Shown piece after piece: positions 14,617 through 23,237 of a stretch of DNA of 64,000 nt (positions within the stretch are counted from its first letter, which is position 1; each line of letters opens with the position of its first letter). Location of the stretch: NCBI RefSeq assembly GCF_014836755.1, contig NZ_JACSQF010000002.1:1-64000 (forward strand), written 5' to 3'. The notes beneath the pieces are model-generated. The model saw only the letters and a list, made by a program, of their open reading frames with translations, searched no databases and was not told the origin of the DNA. The stretch comes from Oerskovia merdavium (GTDB lineage: Bacteria > Actinomycetota > Actinomycetes > Actinomycetales > Cellulomonadaceae). The translations under genes and the position numbers were made by a program.

Positions 14617-15837
14617 ATGAAACGTCTCGTGCTCGCCGTCGCGGCGATCGTCATCGTCGGGGTCGGGGCGTGGCTGCTCGCGGTCAGGATGGAGTCGCCT
14701 CAGCAGGCGGCGGCCCGCGCCGAGCCCCCGGCCCCCGAGCCCGTGGTCGTCGCGCTGGACCGTGGGTACCTGAACGGTCCGGTGTCGATGACCGTCGAGG
14801 CCCAGAACCAGCAGAGCGTCGTCATCACACCTCCGGCCGCGCTGACCGGCGTGGTGACGTCCGTCGACCGGTCCGCCGGCGACACGCTGTCGCCGGGGTC
14901 GGTCCCGTTCCGCGTCAACGGGCGACCGGTCTTCGTCCTCGAAGGGGCCTTCGCGCTCTACCGCGACATTCGCCCCGGGGACGAGGGCGACGACGTCCTG
15001 GCCCTGCAGAAGGGGTTGCTGGCCGCAGGGTATGCACTGGGCCGGCCCGACGGGAAGTACGGCCCGCGGACCCAGGCGGCCGTGCGGTCCATGTACCGGT
15101 CGGCCGGCTACGCGGCGCCCGAGGTCGCCTTCGGGACTCTCGACGCTGCGGCTGCGCCCTCGCCCGGAGCGAGTGCTCCGGAGACGGCGGCCCCGGGCGC
15201 CGCGGCGCCGTCGGACGGGACGACGGTCCCGGCGGCCGGTCCGGGGGCTGCGGCCACCGCGAAGGGCCCCGGGGTCCTGCAGTCCGAGGTGCTGACGGTG
15301 CCTCGGCTGCCGGCCGTGGTCGAGGGGATCACGACGGTCGGCACCGGCATCGCCGCTGACACGGGCCTCCTCACCCTCGGGACGGGGCAGGTCGTGCTCA
15401 CGTCGACGCTGCCCCAGGGATCGGTCGGAGCGCTCGCGGTGGATGCCGCCGCTCGGTTCACGGACGACTCGGGCGCGGAGGCCACGGCACGTGTGACGGC
15501 GCTGTCGCCGACGGAGACGGGTGAGGTCACCGTCAGCCTGCTCACCGAGGGCGCCGTCCGCGCGGGCTCCTCCTACGTCCTGACGATCGACAACCCGGCA
15601 GCGGAGGACGGGGAGAGGCTGCTCGCGCCCGTGGCGGCGGTCGTGACACGTGCCGGGCGGACGTACGTGTACGTGCGCGAGGGGCGGGCGGGGCGGGGGG
15701 TGGGGGGCGCGGGCGCGGCGCGGGTGGGGGGGGGGGGGGGGGCCCGCGGGGCCGCCGGGGCGGGCGCCGGCGCGGGCGACGGCGATGCCGGTGACGGTGT
15801 CACGCTGGGTGAGGGGACGGAGGTGCGGGTTGGTTGA
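14617..15837 (+). CDS. membrane-fusion-type adaptor with peptidoglycan-binding domain
   Basis: A 406-residue protein with an N-terminal membrane anchor (LVLAVAAIVIVGVGAWLLAV) and an adaptor-type region (VVITPPAALTGVVTSVDRSA). A peptidoglycan-binding-1 domain follows (GDEGDDVLALQKGLLAAGYA, then DGKYGPRTQAAVRSMYRSAG), and further beta-rich adaptor segments. Such proteins partner MacB-like ABC permeases and bridge them to the wall. The last ~50 residues are abnormal: a glycine/alanine/arginine run encoded by almost pure G+C including 17 consecutive Gs. The true C-terminus probably differs. The gene overlaps the ABC gene downstream by eight bases. Confidence 0.75.
   Translation: MKRLVLAVAAIVIVGVGAWLLAVRMESPQQAAARAEPPAPEPVVVALDRGYLNGPVSMTVEAQNQQSVVITPPAALTGVVTSVDRSAGDTLSPGSVPFRVNGRPVFVLEGAFALYRDIRPGDEGDDVLALQKGLLAAGYALGRPDGKYGPRTQAAVRSMYRSAGYAAPEVAFGTLDAAAAPSPGASAPETAAPGAAAPSDGTTVPAAGPGAAATAKGPGVLQSEVLTVPRLPAVVEGITTVGTGIAADTGLLTLGTGQVVLTSTLPQGSVGALAVDAAARFTDDSGAEATARVTALSPTETGEVTVSLLTEGAVRAGSSYVLTIDNPAAEDGERLLAPVAAVVTRAGRTYVYVREGRAGRGVGGAGAARVGGGGGARGAAGAGAGAGDGDAGDGVTLGEGTEVRVG
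15684..15780 (+). other. extreme G-rich tract, possible sequence or assembly error
   Basis: About 100 bases with almost no A or T, including 17 consecutive Gs at 15726-15742 and several other runs of 4-6 Gs. Translated in frame it gives a GRAGRGVGG-type low-complexity string where related adaptors have an ordered beta domain. Beyond it, DGVTLGEGTEVRVG resembles the normal family ending. Either the tract is a base-calling artefact or a real G-quadruplex-prone insertion. Confidence 0.6.
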
Positions 15838-17779
15838 CGTCGTGCTCGAGAAGGATCTGCTCGGTCCGACCGAATCGGCGGGGCGCCCGCTGATCGAGCT
15901 GCGGGGGATCACCCGCAGGTATGCGAACGGGACCACTGCGCTGGCCGGTGTCGACCTCGTCATCGGACCCGGGGAGCGCGTGGCCGTCGTCGGACGCTCC
16001 GGCAGCGGGAAGAGCACGTTGCTGAACGTGCTGGGGCTGCTCGACGCCCCCGACGAGGGGGAGGTGCTCATCGATGGGCACCCCGTCGAGGCCGCGCAGG
16101 ACCGGGTGCGGGCGGAGTGGCGGTCCTCGGAGCTGGGGTTCGTCTTCCAGCGGTCGCACCTGATCCCCGCGCTGAGCGTGCGCGAGAACGTCCTGCTCGG
16201 GCTGCGCTACTCGAACGCCTCGCTCGACGACGCCGACCAGGTCGTCACCGGCTCGCTGCGCGCGGTGGGGCTCGAGCACAAGGAGCAGGCGCTGGCCCGG
16301 ACGTTGTCGGGCGGGGAGATGCAGCGGGTCGCGATCGCACGGACCCTCGCCCGCCCGGCCCGCCTGTGGCTGGCCGACGAGCCGACCGGGAACCTCGACT
16401 CGGCCCAGTCGCTCGAGATCATCGAGGAGCTCAAGCGTCGCGCCGCGGAGCGTGGGGCGGCTCTCGTCGTGGTCACGCACGAGCCCGACGTCGCTGCGCG
16501 GCTCGACCGTGTCGTCACCCTGCGTGACGGCCTCGTCGTGGCCGACAGCGCCCACGCCACGACTCCGGCCCACGGGCCGGACCAGGACCGGGGAGACCTG
16601 CCGACGCGTGATCGCAGGCCGCGGACCCGGCTCACCGCGCGCCTCGCGCGCACTCTGCGGTTCGTGGCGCAGGGCATCACGTCCAACGCCGGGCGGACCG
16701 CGAGCGGCACCCTCGCGTCCGCGGTCGCGGTCGCCCTGGCCGTCACGGCGCTGGGGCTCGCGCAGAGCGCGTCAGGACAGGTGACCGAGCTCTTCGACGC
16801 GCAACGGGCGACGCAGGTCACCGCGGCGCTGGCCGCGGACGGGACCTCCGACGCCCGATGGCCCGTCCGGGTCGGCACCGTCGCCGAGTTCCCCGGCGTG
16901 ACCGGGGTCGAGCACTGGCGGTATCGCACGGGGGTCCCCGTCGCGAACGGAGCGCTCGCGGCCCTGACGGTCGATCTCGTGGAGGTCGACGAGGCCCCGG
17001 GGGCGATCACCGACACCGCCGTGACATGGGCTCCCGGGGAGGACCGCGTCCTTGCCGAGGACGAGGTGCTGCTGGGCACGGACCTCGCCCGACGGCTCGG
17101 CGTCGCACAGCTGGACGTGAGCCCCGAGATCACGGTCCAGGGCGCCCCGCTCCGGGTCGTCGGGTTGGTCACCGCGTCGAGGTCCGGCACGGCGACCGGA
17201 TCGGCCTTCGTCGGCCCGGGAGCGACCGGCGACCTGGCGGCGTCGCTCTCGAGCGAGCTGTTCGTCGAGACGGTCCCGGGCGCGGCGCGGAACGTCGCAG
17301 ACCGCCTTCACGACCTGGCCGACCCGTTCCAGACCACCCGGATGACCATCCACCCGGTGCTCGAGCCGAACGCGTTCCGCGGAGAGCTCCAGGACAGCGT
17401 TTCGGCCTCCCTGCAGGTGCTCGCCGTCGTGGCCGCGCTCGCAGGGCTGGTCGGTGTCGTCTTCGTCAATCTCCTGAGCGTGAGCTCTCGCACGGCCGAG
17501 CTCGGCGTGCGACGGGCGTTCGGCGCGCGACGGAGCGAGCTCGTCACGCTCGTCGTGGGCGAGTGCACCGCGCTCGCCGTCCTCGGCGCGGTCGTCGGCC
17601 TCGCCGTCGGTTTCGTGGCGATCATGGTGGTGACCGCGGCCGCCAGGTGGCAGCCGATGTTCGACGAGCGCCTCCTGCTCGTCCCCCTCGCCGGTGCGCT
17701 CGTCTTCGGGCTCCTCGGCGGACTACCACCAGCGATCGCCGCCGGAAGGATCGAGCCCGCCGATGCCGTACGGTCCTGA
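15830..17779 (+). CDS. MacB-like ABC transporter, ATPase fused to FtsX-type permease
   Basis: A 649-residue fusion. ATPase at ~20-245: Walker A GRSGSGKST, signature LSGGEMQR, Walker B LWLADEPTGNLD and switch VVTHE. The rest is a permease with one N-terminal helix (~290-310), a large extracellular MacB_PCD-like domain, and three C-terminal helices with the FtsX/MacB hallmark TAELGVRRAFGARRSEL. This type pumps or mechanically transmits across the envelope rather than importing. The TTG at 15830 has GGAGG six bases upstream and overlaps the adaptor gene; GTG at 15842 is an alternative. Together with the adaptor and lipoprotein it forms an envelope export system. Confidence 0.88.
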   Translation: MVDVVLEKDLLGPTESAGRPLIELRGITRRYANGTTALAGVDLVIGPGERVAVVGRSGSGKSTLLNVLGLLDAPDEGEVLIDGHPVEAAQDRVRAEWRSSELGFVFQRSHLIPALSVRENVLLGLRYSNASLDDADQVVTGSLRAVGLEHKEQALARTLSGGEMQRVAIARTLARPARLWLADEPTGNLDSAQSLEIIEELKRRAAERGAALVVVTHEPDVAARLDRVVTLRDGLVVADSAHATTPAHGPDQDRGDLPTRDRRPRTRLTARLARTLRFVAQGITSNAGRTASGTLASAVAVALAVTALGLAQSASGQVTELFDAQRATQVTAALAADGTSDARWPVRVGTVAEFPGVTGVEHWRYRTGVPVANGALAALTVDLVEVDEAPGAITDTAVTWAPGEDRVLAEDEVLLGTDLARRLGVAQLDVSPEITVQGAPLRVVGLVTASRSGTATGSAFVGPGATGDLAASLSSELFVETVPGAARNVADRLHDLADPFQTTRMTIHPVLEPNAFRGELQDSVSASLQVLAVVAALAGLVGVVFVNLLSVSSRTAELGVRRAFGARRSELVTLVVGECTALAVLGAVVGLAVGFVAIMVVTAAARWQPMFDERLLLVPLAGALVFGLLGGLPPAIAAGRIEPADAVRS

Positions 17780-18404
17780 CGTGAGCCGCGACAGCGCCGT
17801 CGAAGCGGCCTTCGCCGGCATGTACCGAGAGACGTACCCGCACGTCCTGGCCTACCTCCGCCGGCGGGTCGACGACGACGCGGAGGACCTCGCGTCGGAG
17901 GTCTACGCCGTGGCGTGGCGCAGCCGGGGTCGCGTCCCGGCCGAGGAGATGCGGCCGTGGCTGTTCGGGGTGGCCCGCAACATCCTGGCGAACGGGCACC
18001 GTGCCACGGTCCGGCGACGGCGCCTCGAGCTCCGGGTGAGCGGCGAGCGTGCGCCGGTGGCCGACGACGGGGCGCTCGCGGACATGTCGATCGACCTCCG
18101 CCGTGCCTGGGCGCTCCTCGACGACACGGACCGAGACGTCCTCTCGCTCGTCTCCTGGGACGGGCTCACTTCGGCCGAGGCCGCTCGGGTGCTGGGCTGC
18201 TCGCGCGCCGCGTTCTCGATGCGCCTCACCCGAGCACGCCGACGCCTGCGACGGTCGCTCGACGCCGTCGAGCACGAGCCCGCCTCGAGCTCGCGGTCCG
18301 CCACCGAGGTGCGGCCCGCCCCGGACGCGAGGTCGGACCCCGATCTGCGGCCTCGCCAGGACGGTCGCTCGATGCCCACGCTCACCGAAGGGAGCACGCC
18401 ATGA
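17763..18404 (+). CDS. ECF-family RNA polymerase sigma factor
   Basis: A ~213-residue sigma-70 family protein. Region 2: FAGMYRETYPHVLAYLRRRV and DAEDLASEVYAVAWRSRGRV, with promoter-melting WLFGVARNIL. Region 4: LLDDTDRDVLSLVSWDGLTSAEAARVLGCSRAAFSMRLTR style helix-turn-helix, seen at residues ~115-150. The last ~50 residues are charged and probably disordered. The ATG at 17763 overlaps the ABC gene; GTG at 17781 is equally possible. It overlaps the next gene by ATGA, the usual layout for an ECF sigma factor and its membrane partner. It probably controls this envelope island, but its target promoter is not visible. Confidence 0.9.
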   Translation: MPYGPDVSRDSAVEAAFAGMYRETYPHVLAYLRRRVDDDAEDLASEVYAVAWRSRGRVPAEEMRPWLFGVARNILANGHRATVRRRRLELRVSGERAPVADDGALADMSIDLRRAWALLDDTDRDVLSLVSWDGLTSAEAARVLGCSRAAFSMRLTRARRRLRRSLDAVEHEPASSSRSATEVRPAPDARSDPDLRPRQDGRSMPTLTEGSTP

Positions 18405-19372
18405 AAGACCCCATGGACGACCCGGTCCTGCAGAAGCTCGCGGCCGCGAACCCGGTCCACGTCGTCCCCCTGACCCCGGAGGAGTTGGCTCGGTCGGAAG
18501 CGGCCCTGCACCGGATCGTGACGACCCCGCACCAGGACCAGCGACGTCGGCCCGCGTCGATGCTGCGCCGATGGGCGACGGTCGTCGCGGCCCTGCTCAC
18601 GTCCGTCGCGGTGGCCCTGGTCGCCACGACACCGGCCTCTGCGGAGCAGGTGCTGCTGGAGGCGGCGGAGAACGCCGCCAAGCAGCCACCCCTCAGCGGG
18701 CAGTACCTGTACATGCGCTCTCAGGTGGAGGACCCGTACTCGTTCCCCTACGAACGCGAGATCTGGTTGTCGAGGGACGACACGGTGCTCCGTGACGAGG
18801 GGGGCGTCTCCTTCATGGCCTTCTACGACGGCAAGGACGGTTTCGACCCGAGCCTCACGCGGGTCATGGACCTCGACGACGAGGGCGAGATGTCCACGTT
18901 CGGGAACGGTGAGTCGATCACGTGGGACGAGCTGGCCGAGCTGCCCACCGAGCCCCGGGCGCTCGAGCGGCGCCTCTCCGAGGGGCTCTCGCCCTCGGGT
19001 CACGGAGACGAGTGGGACCTGTGGACGCAGGTGGTGGGTCTCCTGCGCGAGAGCCCGGCCTCTCCTGACCTCCGCCGAGCGCTCTGGCAGGTCCTCGCCG
19101 CCGCCCCGGGCACCGAGCTGCTCGGGGCGATGACGGACTCGGCCGGTCGTCCGGTGACGGGCATCGAAGCGGACTTCATGCAGGAGATCGGTCAGCGCGA
19201 GGTGCTGCTCATCGACCCGAGCGACGGCACGCTGCTCGAGGTGCGGACCATCGATGCCGACGGCACTCTCGCCTACCGCGCGACCATGCTCGAGCGGGGC
19301 TACCGGGACGTCGCCCCGGACGTCGAGCCCTACCACTGCGGGCCTGGCTCGGTCCCGTACGTCTCGTGCTGA
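18401..19372 (+). CDS. CU044_5270-family membrane-anchored protein, sigma-factor partner
   Basis: A 323-residue protein: ~70 cytoplasmic residues (KDPMDDPVLQKLAAANPVHV), one transmembrane helix (ATVVAALLTSVAVALVATTP), then ~230 outside residues. The outside part has QYLYMRSQVEDPY and REIWLSRDDT segments typical of the CU044_5270 family, which sits beside ECF sigma factors in actinobacteria. The ATG at 18401 overlaps the sigma stop. An anti-sigma role is likely from position and topology, but no zinc-binding HxxxCxxC anti-sigma motif is present. The C-terminus has two cysteines (YHCGPGSVPYVSC) that may form a disulfide. Confidence 0.75.
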   Translation: MKDPMDDPVLQKLAAANPVHVVPLTPEELARSEAALHRIVTTPHQDQRRRPASMLRRWATVVAALLTSVAVALVATTPASAEQVLLEAAENAAKQPPLSGQYLYMRSQVEDPYSFPYEREIWLSRDDTVLRDEGGVSFMAFYDGKDGFDPSLTRVMDLDDEGEMSTFGNGESITWDELAELPTEPRALERRLSEGLSPSGHGDEWDLWTQVVGLLRESPASPDLRRALWQVLAAAPGTELLGAMTDSAGRPVTGIEADFMQEIGQREVLLIDPSDGTLLEVRTIDADGTLAYRATMLERGYRDVAPDVEPYHCGPGSVPYVSC

Positions 19373-19403
19373 TGACGGCCCGGGGCCGCGCGTGCCCGAC
19401 CGC

Positions 19404-20150
19404 TCACGCCCCGACGGGCGACACGATCCAGTAGCCGCCCAGCGCGGCGGCGCCGACCGTCACGAGCAGGAAGACCCCGACCCACACGATCCCCGGGATG
19501 CCGGTGAGGCGTGCGAGCATGTCGGCGTCGGACTGGCGGGCCTTGCCGCGGCTGCGCGAGACCTGCAGCTCGAGGACGGGGCGGACGGCCCCCAGCAGCA
19601 GGAACCACGTGACGGCGTACGCGACCGCGCTCTGCACGGGCGGGGTCGCGGCCCAGGACACGAGCACGAGCGCGACGCCGCTCACGAGCACGGACCACAG
19701 CCCGAACCAGTTGCGGATCTGCAGCAGCATGAGGGTCAGCAGCAGCACGAGGAGCCACAGCAGCCCGACGGCGTAGCCAGCCCTGAGCAGCGCGGCCGCC
19801 CCGAGGCCCACGAGGCCCGGGCCGACGTACCCCATGAAGGCCGTGAGGACCATGCCGAACCCGCGCGGCTTGCCGTACGAGACCGTGAGGCCCGACGTGT
19901 CGGAGTGCAGGCGGATGCCGCTCAGCCGCCGACCCGTGAGGAGTGCCGCCAGGGCGTGGGCGCCCTCGTGCGCGATCGTCACGACGTGCCGCGCGACGCG
20001 CCACACGGGCGTGAAGACCACGACGATCAGGGCCGCGAGCGACATCGACAGCACGATCGCGGAGGCCGGCGCGGGCACCGGCGTGGTGGCGGCCGACCAG
20101 ATCTGACCGATGACGTCGCCCACTGAGCTCATGAAGTCCACGGGCGACAT
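19404..20150 (-). CDS. M50-like (M50B) membrane metallopeptidase
   Basis: A 248-residue integral membrane protein with about six helices. The zinc-protease motif HEGAH is at residues 61-65 inside VTIAHEGAHALAALLTGRR, and later helices include a QIRNWFGLW segment that may supply the third ligand. This matches the small M50B-type family widespread in actinobacteria, whose members are often annotated as possible intramembrane proteases without a known substrate. The gene is convergent with the sigma/CU044_5270 pair and is not part of that operon. Confidence 0.75.
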   Translation of the reverse strand: MSPVDFMSSVGDVIGQIWSAATTPVPAPASAIVLSMSLAALIVVVFTPVWRVARHVVTIAHEGAHALAALLTGRRLSGIRLHSDTSGLTVSYGKPRGFGMVLTAFMGYVGPGLVGLGAAALLRAGYAVGLLWLLVLLLTLMLLQIRNWFGLWSVLVSGVALVLVSWAATPPVQSAVAYAVTWFLLLGAVRPVLELQVSRSRGKARQSDADMLARLTGIPGIVWVGVFLLVTVGAAALGGYWIVSPVGA

Positions 20151-20370
20151 TCCACCACGGTCACATGTGCGGTGGGTGAGGGGTTCGGGCGGGCCACGGG
20201 GGAGGTGAGAGTCCGGTGAGGGATGTGGAGACGTCGATCACCATCGACGCACGCACGCCCCAGTCATGAGAGAGTGGGGACCGTGGCTGCGCATCTCTGC
20301 GCGCCCAGCGTCGTGGAGTTCCCTGGATTTCTTGCGGCGAACCCCGACCCTACGCCCGAGAGGCAAACCC

Positions 20371-22125
20371 TTGAACAACCCCATTCGTGCTGCCGTGCGC
20401 CCGAACGCCGCAGCCCCCCGCACCAACCAGTCGCAGGGACAGCAGTCCCGCGACACCAACCGCCCGGCTCGCGACGACCGGGCCCGCCCGGCCCGCGACG
20501 AGCGTGACGGCCGCGACTCGCGTCCCGCCAAGGTGACCCGCGACGGTCGCCCCGTCCGTGAGCGCGACTCGCGCGACGGCCGCGGCGCCGGCCAGGGCCG
20601 CCCCGCGGGCGCCAACCGTGAGCAGCGCGCTCCTCGTGAGCAGCGCGAGCAGCGTCCCGCCCCCGTCCGCTCGTCGGTCCCGACCGTCGTGCCCGAGGGC
20701 CTGACGTTCGCCGACTTCGCGATCCCCACCACGGTGGTCCGCGAGCTCAGCAGCCAGGGCATCGAGTCGCCCTTCCCCATCCAGGTCGCCTCGCTCCCGG
20801 ACACGCTCAAGGGCCGCGACGTCCTGGGCCGTGGCCGCACGGGCTCGGGCAAGACCCTCGCGTTCTCGCTGCCGGTCGTCACGCGCCTGTCCCAGTCGGA
20901 CACGCGTCGCGCCGCCCGTCGCCCCCGCGCACTGGTCCTGTGCCCCACGCGTGAGCTCGCGAACCAGATCAACGCCACGATGGAGCCGCTCGCGAAGGCC
21001 CTGGGCCTGAACACGACGACCATCTTCGGTGGCGTCGCGCAGAGCCGCCAGGTCAGCGCCCTCAACGCGGGCGTCGACATCGTCATCGCCTGCCCGGGCC
21101 GCCTCGAGGACCTGCTCAACCAGCGCGTCCTGTCGCTCGACGGCATCGAGATCACGGTCCTCGACGAGGCCGACCACATGGCCGACCTGGGCTTCCTGCC
21201 CGGCGTCAAGCGCATCATGGACAAGACCCCGACGCGCGGCCAGCGCCTGCTGTTCTCGGCGACGCTCGACAACGGCGTGGACCAGCTCGTCAAGCGCTAC
21301 CTGAGCAACCCGGTGAGCCACTCGGTGGACTCGGCCGAGTCGCCCGTCTCCAACATGACGCACCACATCTTCGCGGTCCGTGACGCGGACGCGAAGAAGG
21401 ACGTCGTGCAGCAGCTCGCGTCGGGCACGGGCCGTCGTGTCCTGTTCACGCGCACCAAGCACCAGGCCAAGAAGCTCGCGAAGCAGCTCACGGCGCAGGG
21501 CATCCCGTCGGTCGACCTGCACGGCAACCTCGGTCAGGGGGCGCGCGAGCGCAACCTCGAGGCGTTCTCGAACGGTTCGGTCCGCGTGCTCGTCGCGACG
21601 GACATCGCGGCGCGCGGCATCCACGTCGACGAGATCGAGCTGGTCGTCCACGTCGACCCGCCGGCCGAGCACAAGGCGTACCTCCACCGCTCGGGCCGTA
21701 CGGCCCGCGCCGGTTCCGAGGGCGTCGTCGTGACCGTCATGCTCCCCGAGCAGCGCAGCGACGTGAAGGACCTGACCCGCAAGGCGAAGATCACGGCGCA
21801 GCCGCAGTCGGTCGCCCCGGGTGACGCGGCGATCACGTCGCTCGTCGGCGAGGTCGCCGAGTACGTGCGCCCCGCGGACATCACGCCGCCGCAGACGCAG
21901 GCCCGTCGTGGCACGCCGTCGCGCAACGGTGGGACGCGTGCGACGCGCACGGCGGCCCCGGCCAAGTCTGCAGGCCCGACGGCGCAGCGCGCCCAGGGTG
22001 GGCGCGGCCAGTCGGCGCAGGGCGGTGAGGGCGGCGCTGGTGCGCAGGCTCGTCGTCGTGGCGGCCGCGGTCGCGCGCAGCGCGGTGGCGGCTCGGCGAC
22101 GGTGTACTCGTCGTCGTCGTACTGA
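20371..22125 (+). CDS. DEAD-box RNA helicase
   Basis: A ~584-residue RNA helicase. After a ~100-residue arginine-rich disordered head, the Q motif lies at FADFAIPTTVVREL, Walker A is GRGRTGSGKT, motif Ib TPGRL-like is CPGRLEDL, motif II is VLDEADHMADLGF, motif III SAT, and motif VI HRSGRTARAG. The tail is Gly/Arg-rich (RRRGGRGRAQRGGG), typical for RNA annealing. The TTG at 20371 (LNNPIRAAVRP) with GAGAGG upstream is chosen; upstream in-frame codons lack such support. Its ~220-base leader contains a CGTCGAT/ATCGACG hairpin (20232-20249). Such helicases act in ribosome assembly, mRNA decay and cold adaptation. Confidence 0.92.
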   Translation: MNNPIRAAVRPNAAAPRTNQSQGQQSRDTNRPARDDRARPARDERDGRDSRPAKVTRDGRPVRERDSRDGRGAGQGRPAGANREQRAPREQREQRPAPVRSSVPTVVPEGLTFADFAIPTTVVRELSSQGIESPFPIQVASLPDTLKGRDVLGRGRTGSGKTLAFSLPVVTRLSQSDTRRAARRPRALVLCPTRELANQINATMEPLAKALGLNTTTIFGGVAQSRQVSALNAGVDIVIACPGRLEDLLNQRVLSLDGIEITVLDEADHMADLGFLPGVKRIMDKTPTRGQRLLFSATLDNGVDQLVKRYLSNPVSHSVDSAESPVSNMTHHIFAVRDADAKKDVVQQLASGTGRRVLFTRTKHQAKKLAKQLTAQGIPSVDLHGNLGQGARERNLEAFSNGSVRVLVATDIAARGIHVDEIELVVHVDPPAEHKAYLHRSGRTARAGSEGVVVTVMLPEQRSDVKDLTRKAKITAQPQSVAPGDAAITSLVGEVAEYVRPADITPPQTQARRGTPSRNGGTRATRTAAPAKSAGPTAQRAQGGRGQSAQGGEGGAGAQARRRGGRGRAQRGGGSATVYSSSSY

Positions 22126-22184
22126 TCCTTCGTCAGCCGGCCCGACGGGAGCCTCCCGCCGGACGCAGGTGAACGACCCAGCAG

Positions 22185-22220
22185 GGCCCCGGCGGTGATC
22201 TTCGGATCGCCGCCGGGGCC
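22185..22220 (+). terminator. intrinsic terminator with UUCG tetraloop
   Basis: A 16-bp stem (22185-22200 with 22205-22220) carrying one G-U wobble and closed by TTCG at 22201-22204, followed by TTCTGCG. It lies 60 bases after the helicase stop and is one of the strongest terminators in the window. Confidence 0.85.
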
Positions 22221-22301
22221 TTCTGCGTCCGGGGACCGGGCTCGTCGCGCCACCGGGAACACCTGCAGTCCGGCGACGGTTGTCGCTGTCGGAGGTGGAG
22301 C

Positions 22302-22751
22302 ATGACCAACGAGACCCACGACACGACCAGCAGCCTGTTCTCGCAGAAGGTGTACCCGGTCGCCAAGCCCGAGGCCAAGTGGCGCGAGGAGCTGGCCCCC
22401 GACGAGTACGCGGTGCTGCGACAGGCCGGCACCGAACGCCCCTGGACGGGTGAGCTCCTGGACGAGAAGCGCGAGGGCATCTACCGGTGCCGGGCGTGCG
22501 GCCACGAGCTGTTCCGTTCGGACACCAAGTTCGACTCGCACTGCGGGTGGCCGAGCTTCTACGCGCCCAAGGAGTCGGACGCGGTCGAGCTCATCCAGGA
22601 CCGGAGCCACGGCATGGTCCGCACCGAGGTGAGGTGCGCGAACTGCGGTTCGCACCTGGGGCACGTGTTCGACGACGCGCCCCAGACCCCGACGGGCGAC
22701 CGGTTCTGCATGAACAGCCTCAGCCTGACGTTCGAGGACGCCGAGGCCTGA
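22302..22751 (+). CDS. msrB: peptide-methionine (R)-S-oxide reductase
   Basis: A 149-residue MsrB. Structural zinc is bound by two CxxC pairs (CRAC ~63 and CANC ~111). The catalytic cysteine lies in [11 protein letters not shown] near the C-terminus, equivalent to the family's 'RyCiNs', and the substrate pocket is [11 protein letters not shown]. It reduces the R epimer of methionine sulfoxide in proteins using thioredoxin. The ATG at 22302 follows GGAGGTGGAGC. It is a single gene between a terminator and a perfect palindromic terminator, so it has its own promoter. No MsrA is nearby. Confidence 0.95.
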   Translation: MTNETHDTTSSLFSQKVYPVAKPEAKWREELAPDEYAVLRQAGTERPWTGELLDEKREGIYRCRACGHELFRSDTKFDSHCGWPSFYAPKESDAVELIQDRSHGMVRTEVRCANCGSHLGHVFDDAPQTPTGDRFCMNSLSLTFEDAEA

Positions 22752-22771
22752 GCCGTCCCGGCAGCCGCGTG

Positions 22772-23236
22772 TCAGAGCGGGCGTGACCTCGAGGTCACGC
22801 CCGCTCTGGCGTCCACGACCAGGTCGAGGCCGACCGCGAGCAGCACGCCCAGCAGGTAGAGCAGCAGGTCACGCGCGTTGAACGTGCTCCCGAGCACCCA
22901 CGCCGCCGCGGGCACGACGTCGAGCACCGCGCCGACCGCGGGCGTCGCCTGGAGGGCCTCGACGAGCCAGCACCACGCGAGTGCCACGGCCCCCGCGACC
23001 CACGGCCTCAGCCGCGGGGCCACGAGCACGAGCGCCACGTAGACCGCGACCGCGTACAGCAGGTCCCCGACCACGTCACCGACGGGGTCGGGGACCTGCG
23101 TCGTCACCACGAGGCCCAGGACGACCACGGCCGCGAGGACGGCCAGGACGCGCGGGCGGCTGCGGCGTCGGGCACCGTGCCACCACGGCGCGGAACCCCG
23201 CCGCCCCGCGGGCACCGCGTCCGGCCGACCCGTCAT
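22772..23236 (-). CDS. DUF2809 membrane protein
   Basis: A 154-residue protein with four to five hydrophobic segments (RVLAVLAAVVVLGLVVTT, LLYAVAVYVALVLVAPRL, GAVALAWCWLVEALQATP, DLLLYLLGVLLAVGLDLVVD). The pattern GDLLYAVAVY ... WCWLVEALQ ... FNARDLLLY matches DUF2809, distantly like VanZ-type membrane proteins. The function is unknown. It starts one base after the stop of the MarR gene at 23238, so the two are co-transcribed. Unusually, its last ~11 codons are encoded inside the palindromic terminator. Confidence 0.75.
   Translation of the reverse strand: MTGRPDAVPAGRRGSAPWWHGARRRSRPRVLAVLAAVVVLGLVVTTQVPDPVGDVVGDLLYAVAVYVALVLVAPRLRPWVAGAVALAWCWLVEALQATPAVGAVLDVVPAAAWVLGSTFNARDLLLYLLGVLLAVGLDLVVDARAGVTSRSRPL
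22773..22808. terminator. perfect 36-bp palindrome, bidirectional terminator
   Basis: CAGAGCGGGCGTGACCTC (22773-22790) is followed at once by its exact complement (22791-22808), 18 bp with no spacer. It lies between convergent msrB and DUF2809 genes and includes the last codons of the latter. Its core GTGACCT.GAGGTCAC recurs in the terminator at 29007-29040. Confidence 0.8.
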
Positions 23237-23237
23237 C

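Noticed and set aside
12934-16071. 1045-codon open frame on the minus strand
   Set aside because: Opposite the HesB-like, lipoprotein and adaptor genes; composition is that of a shadow frame.
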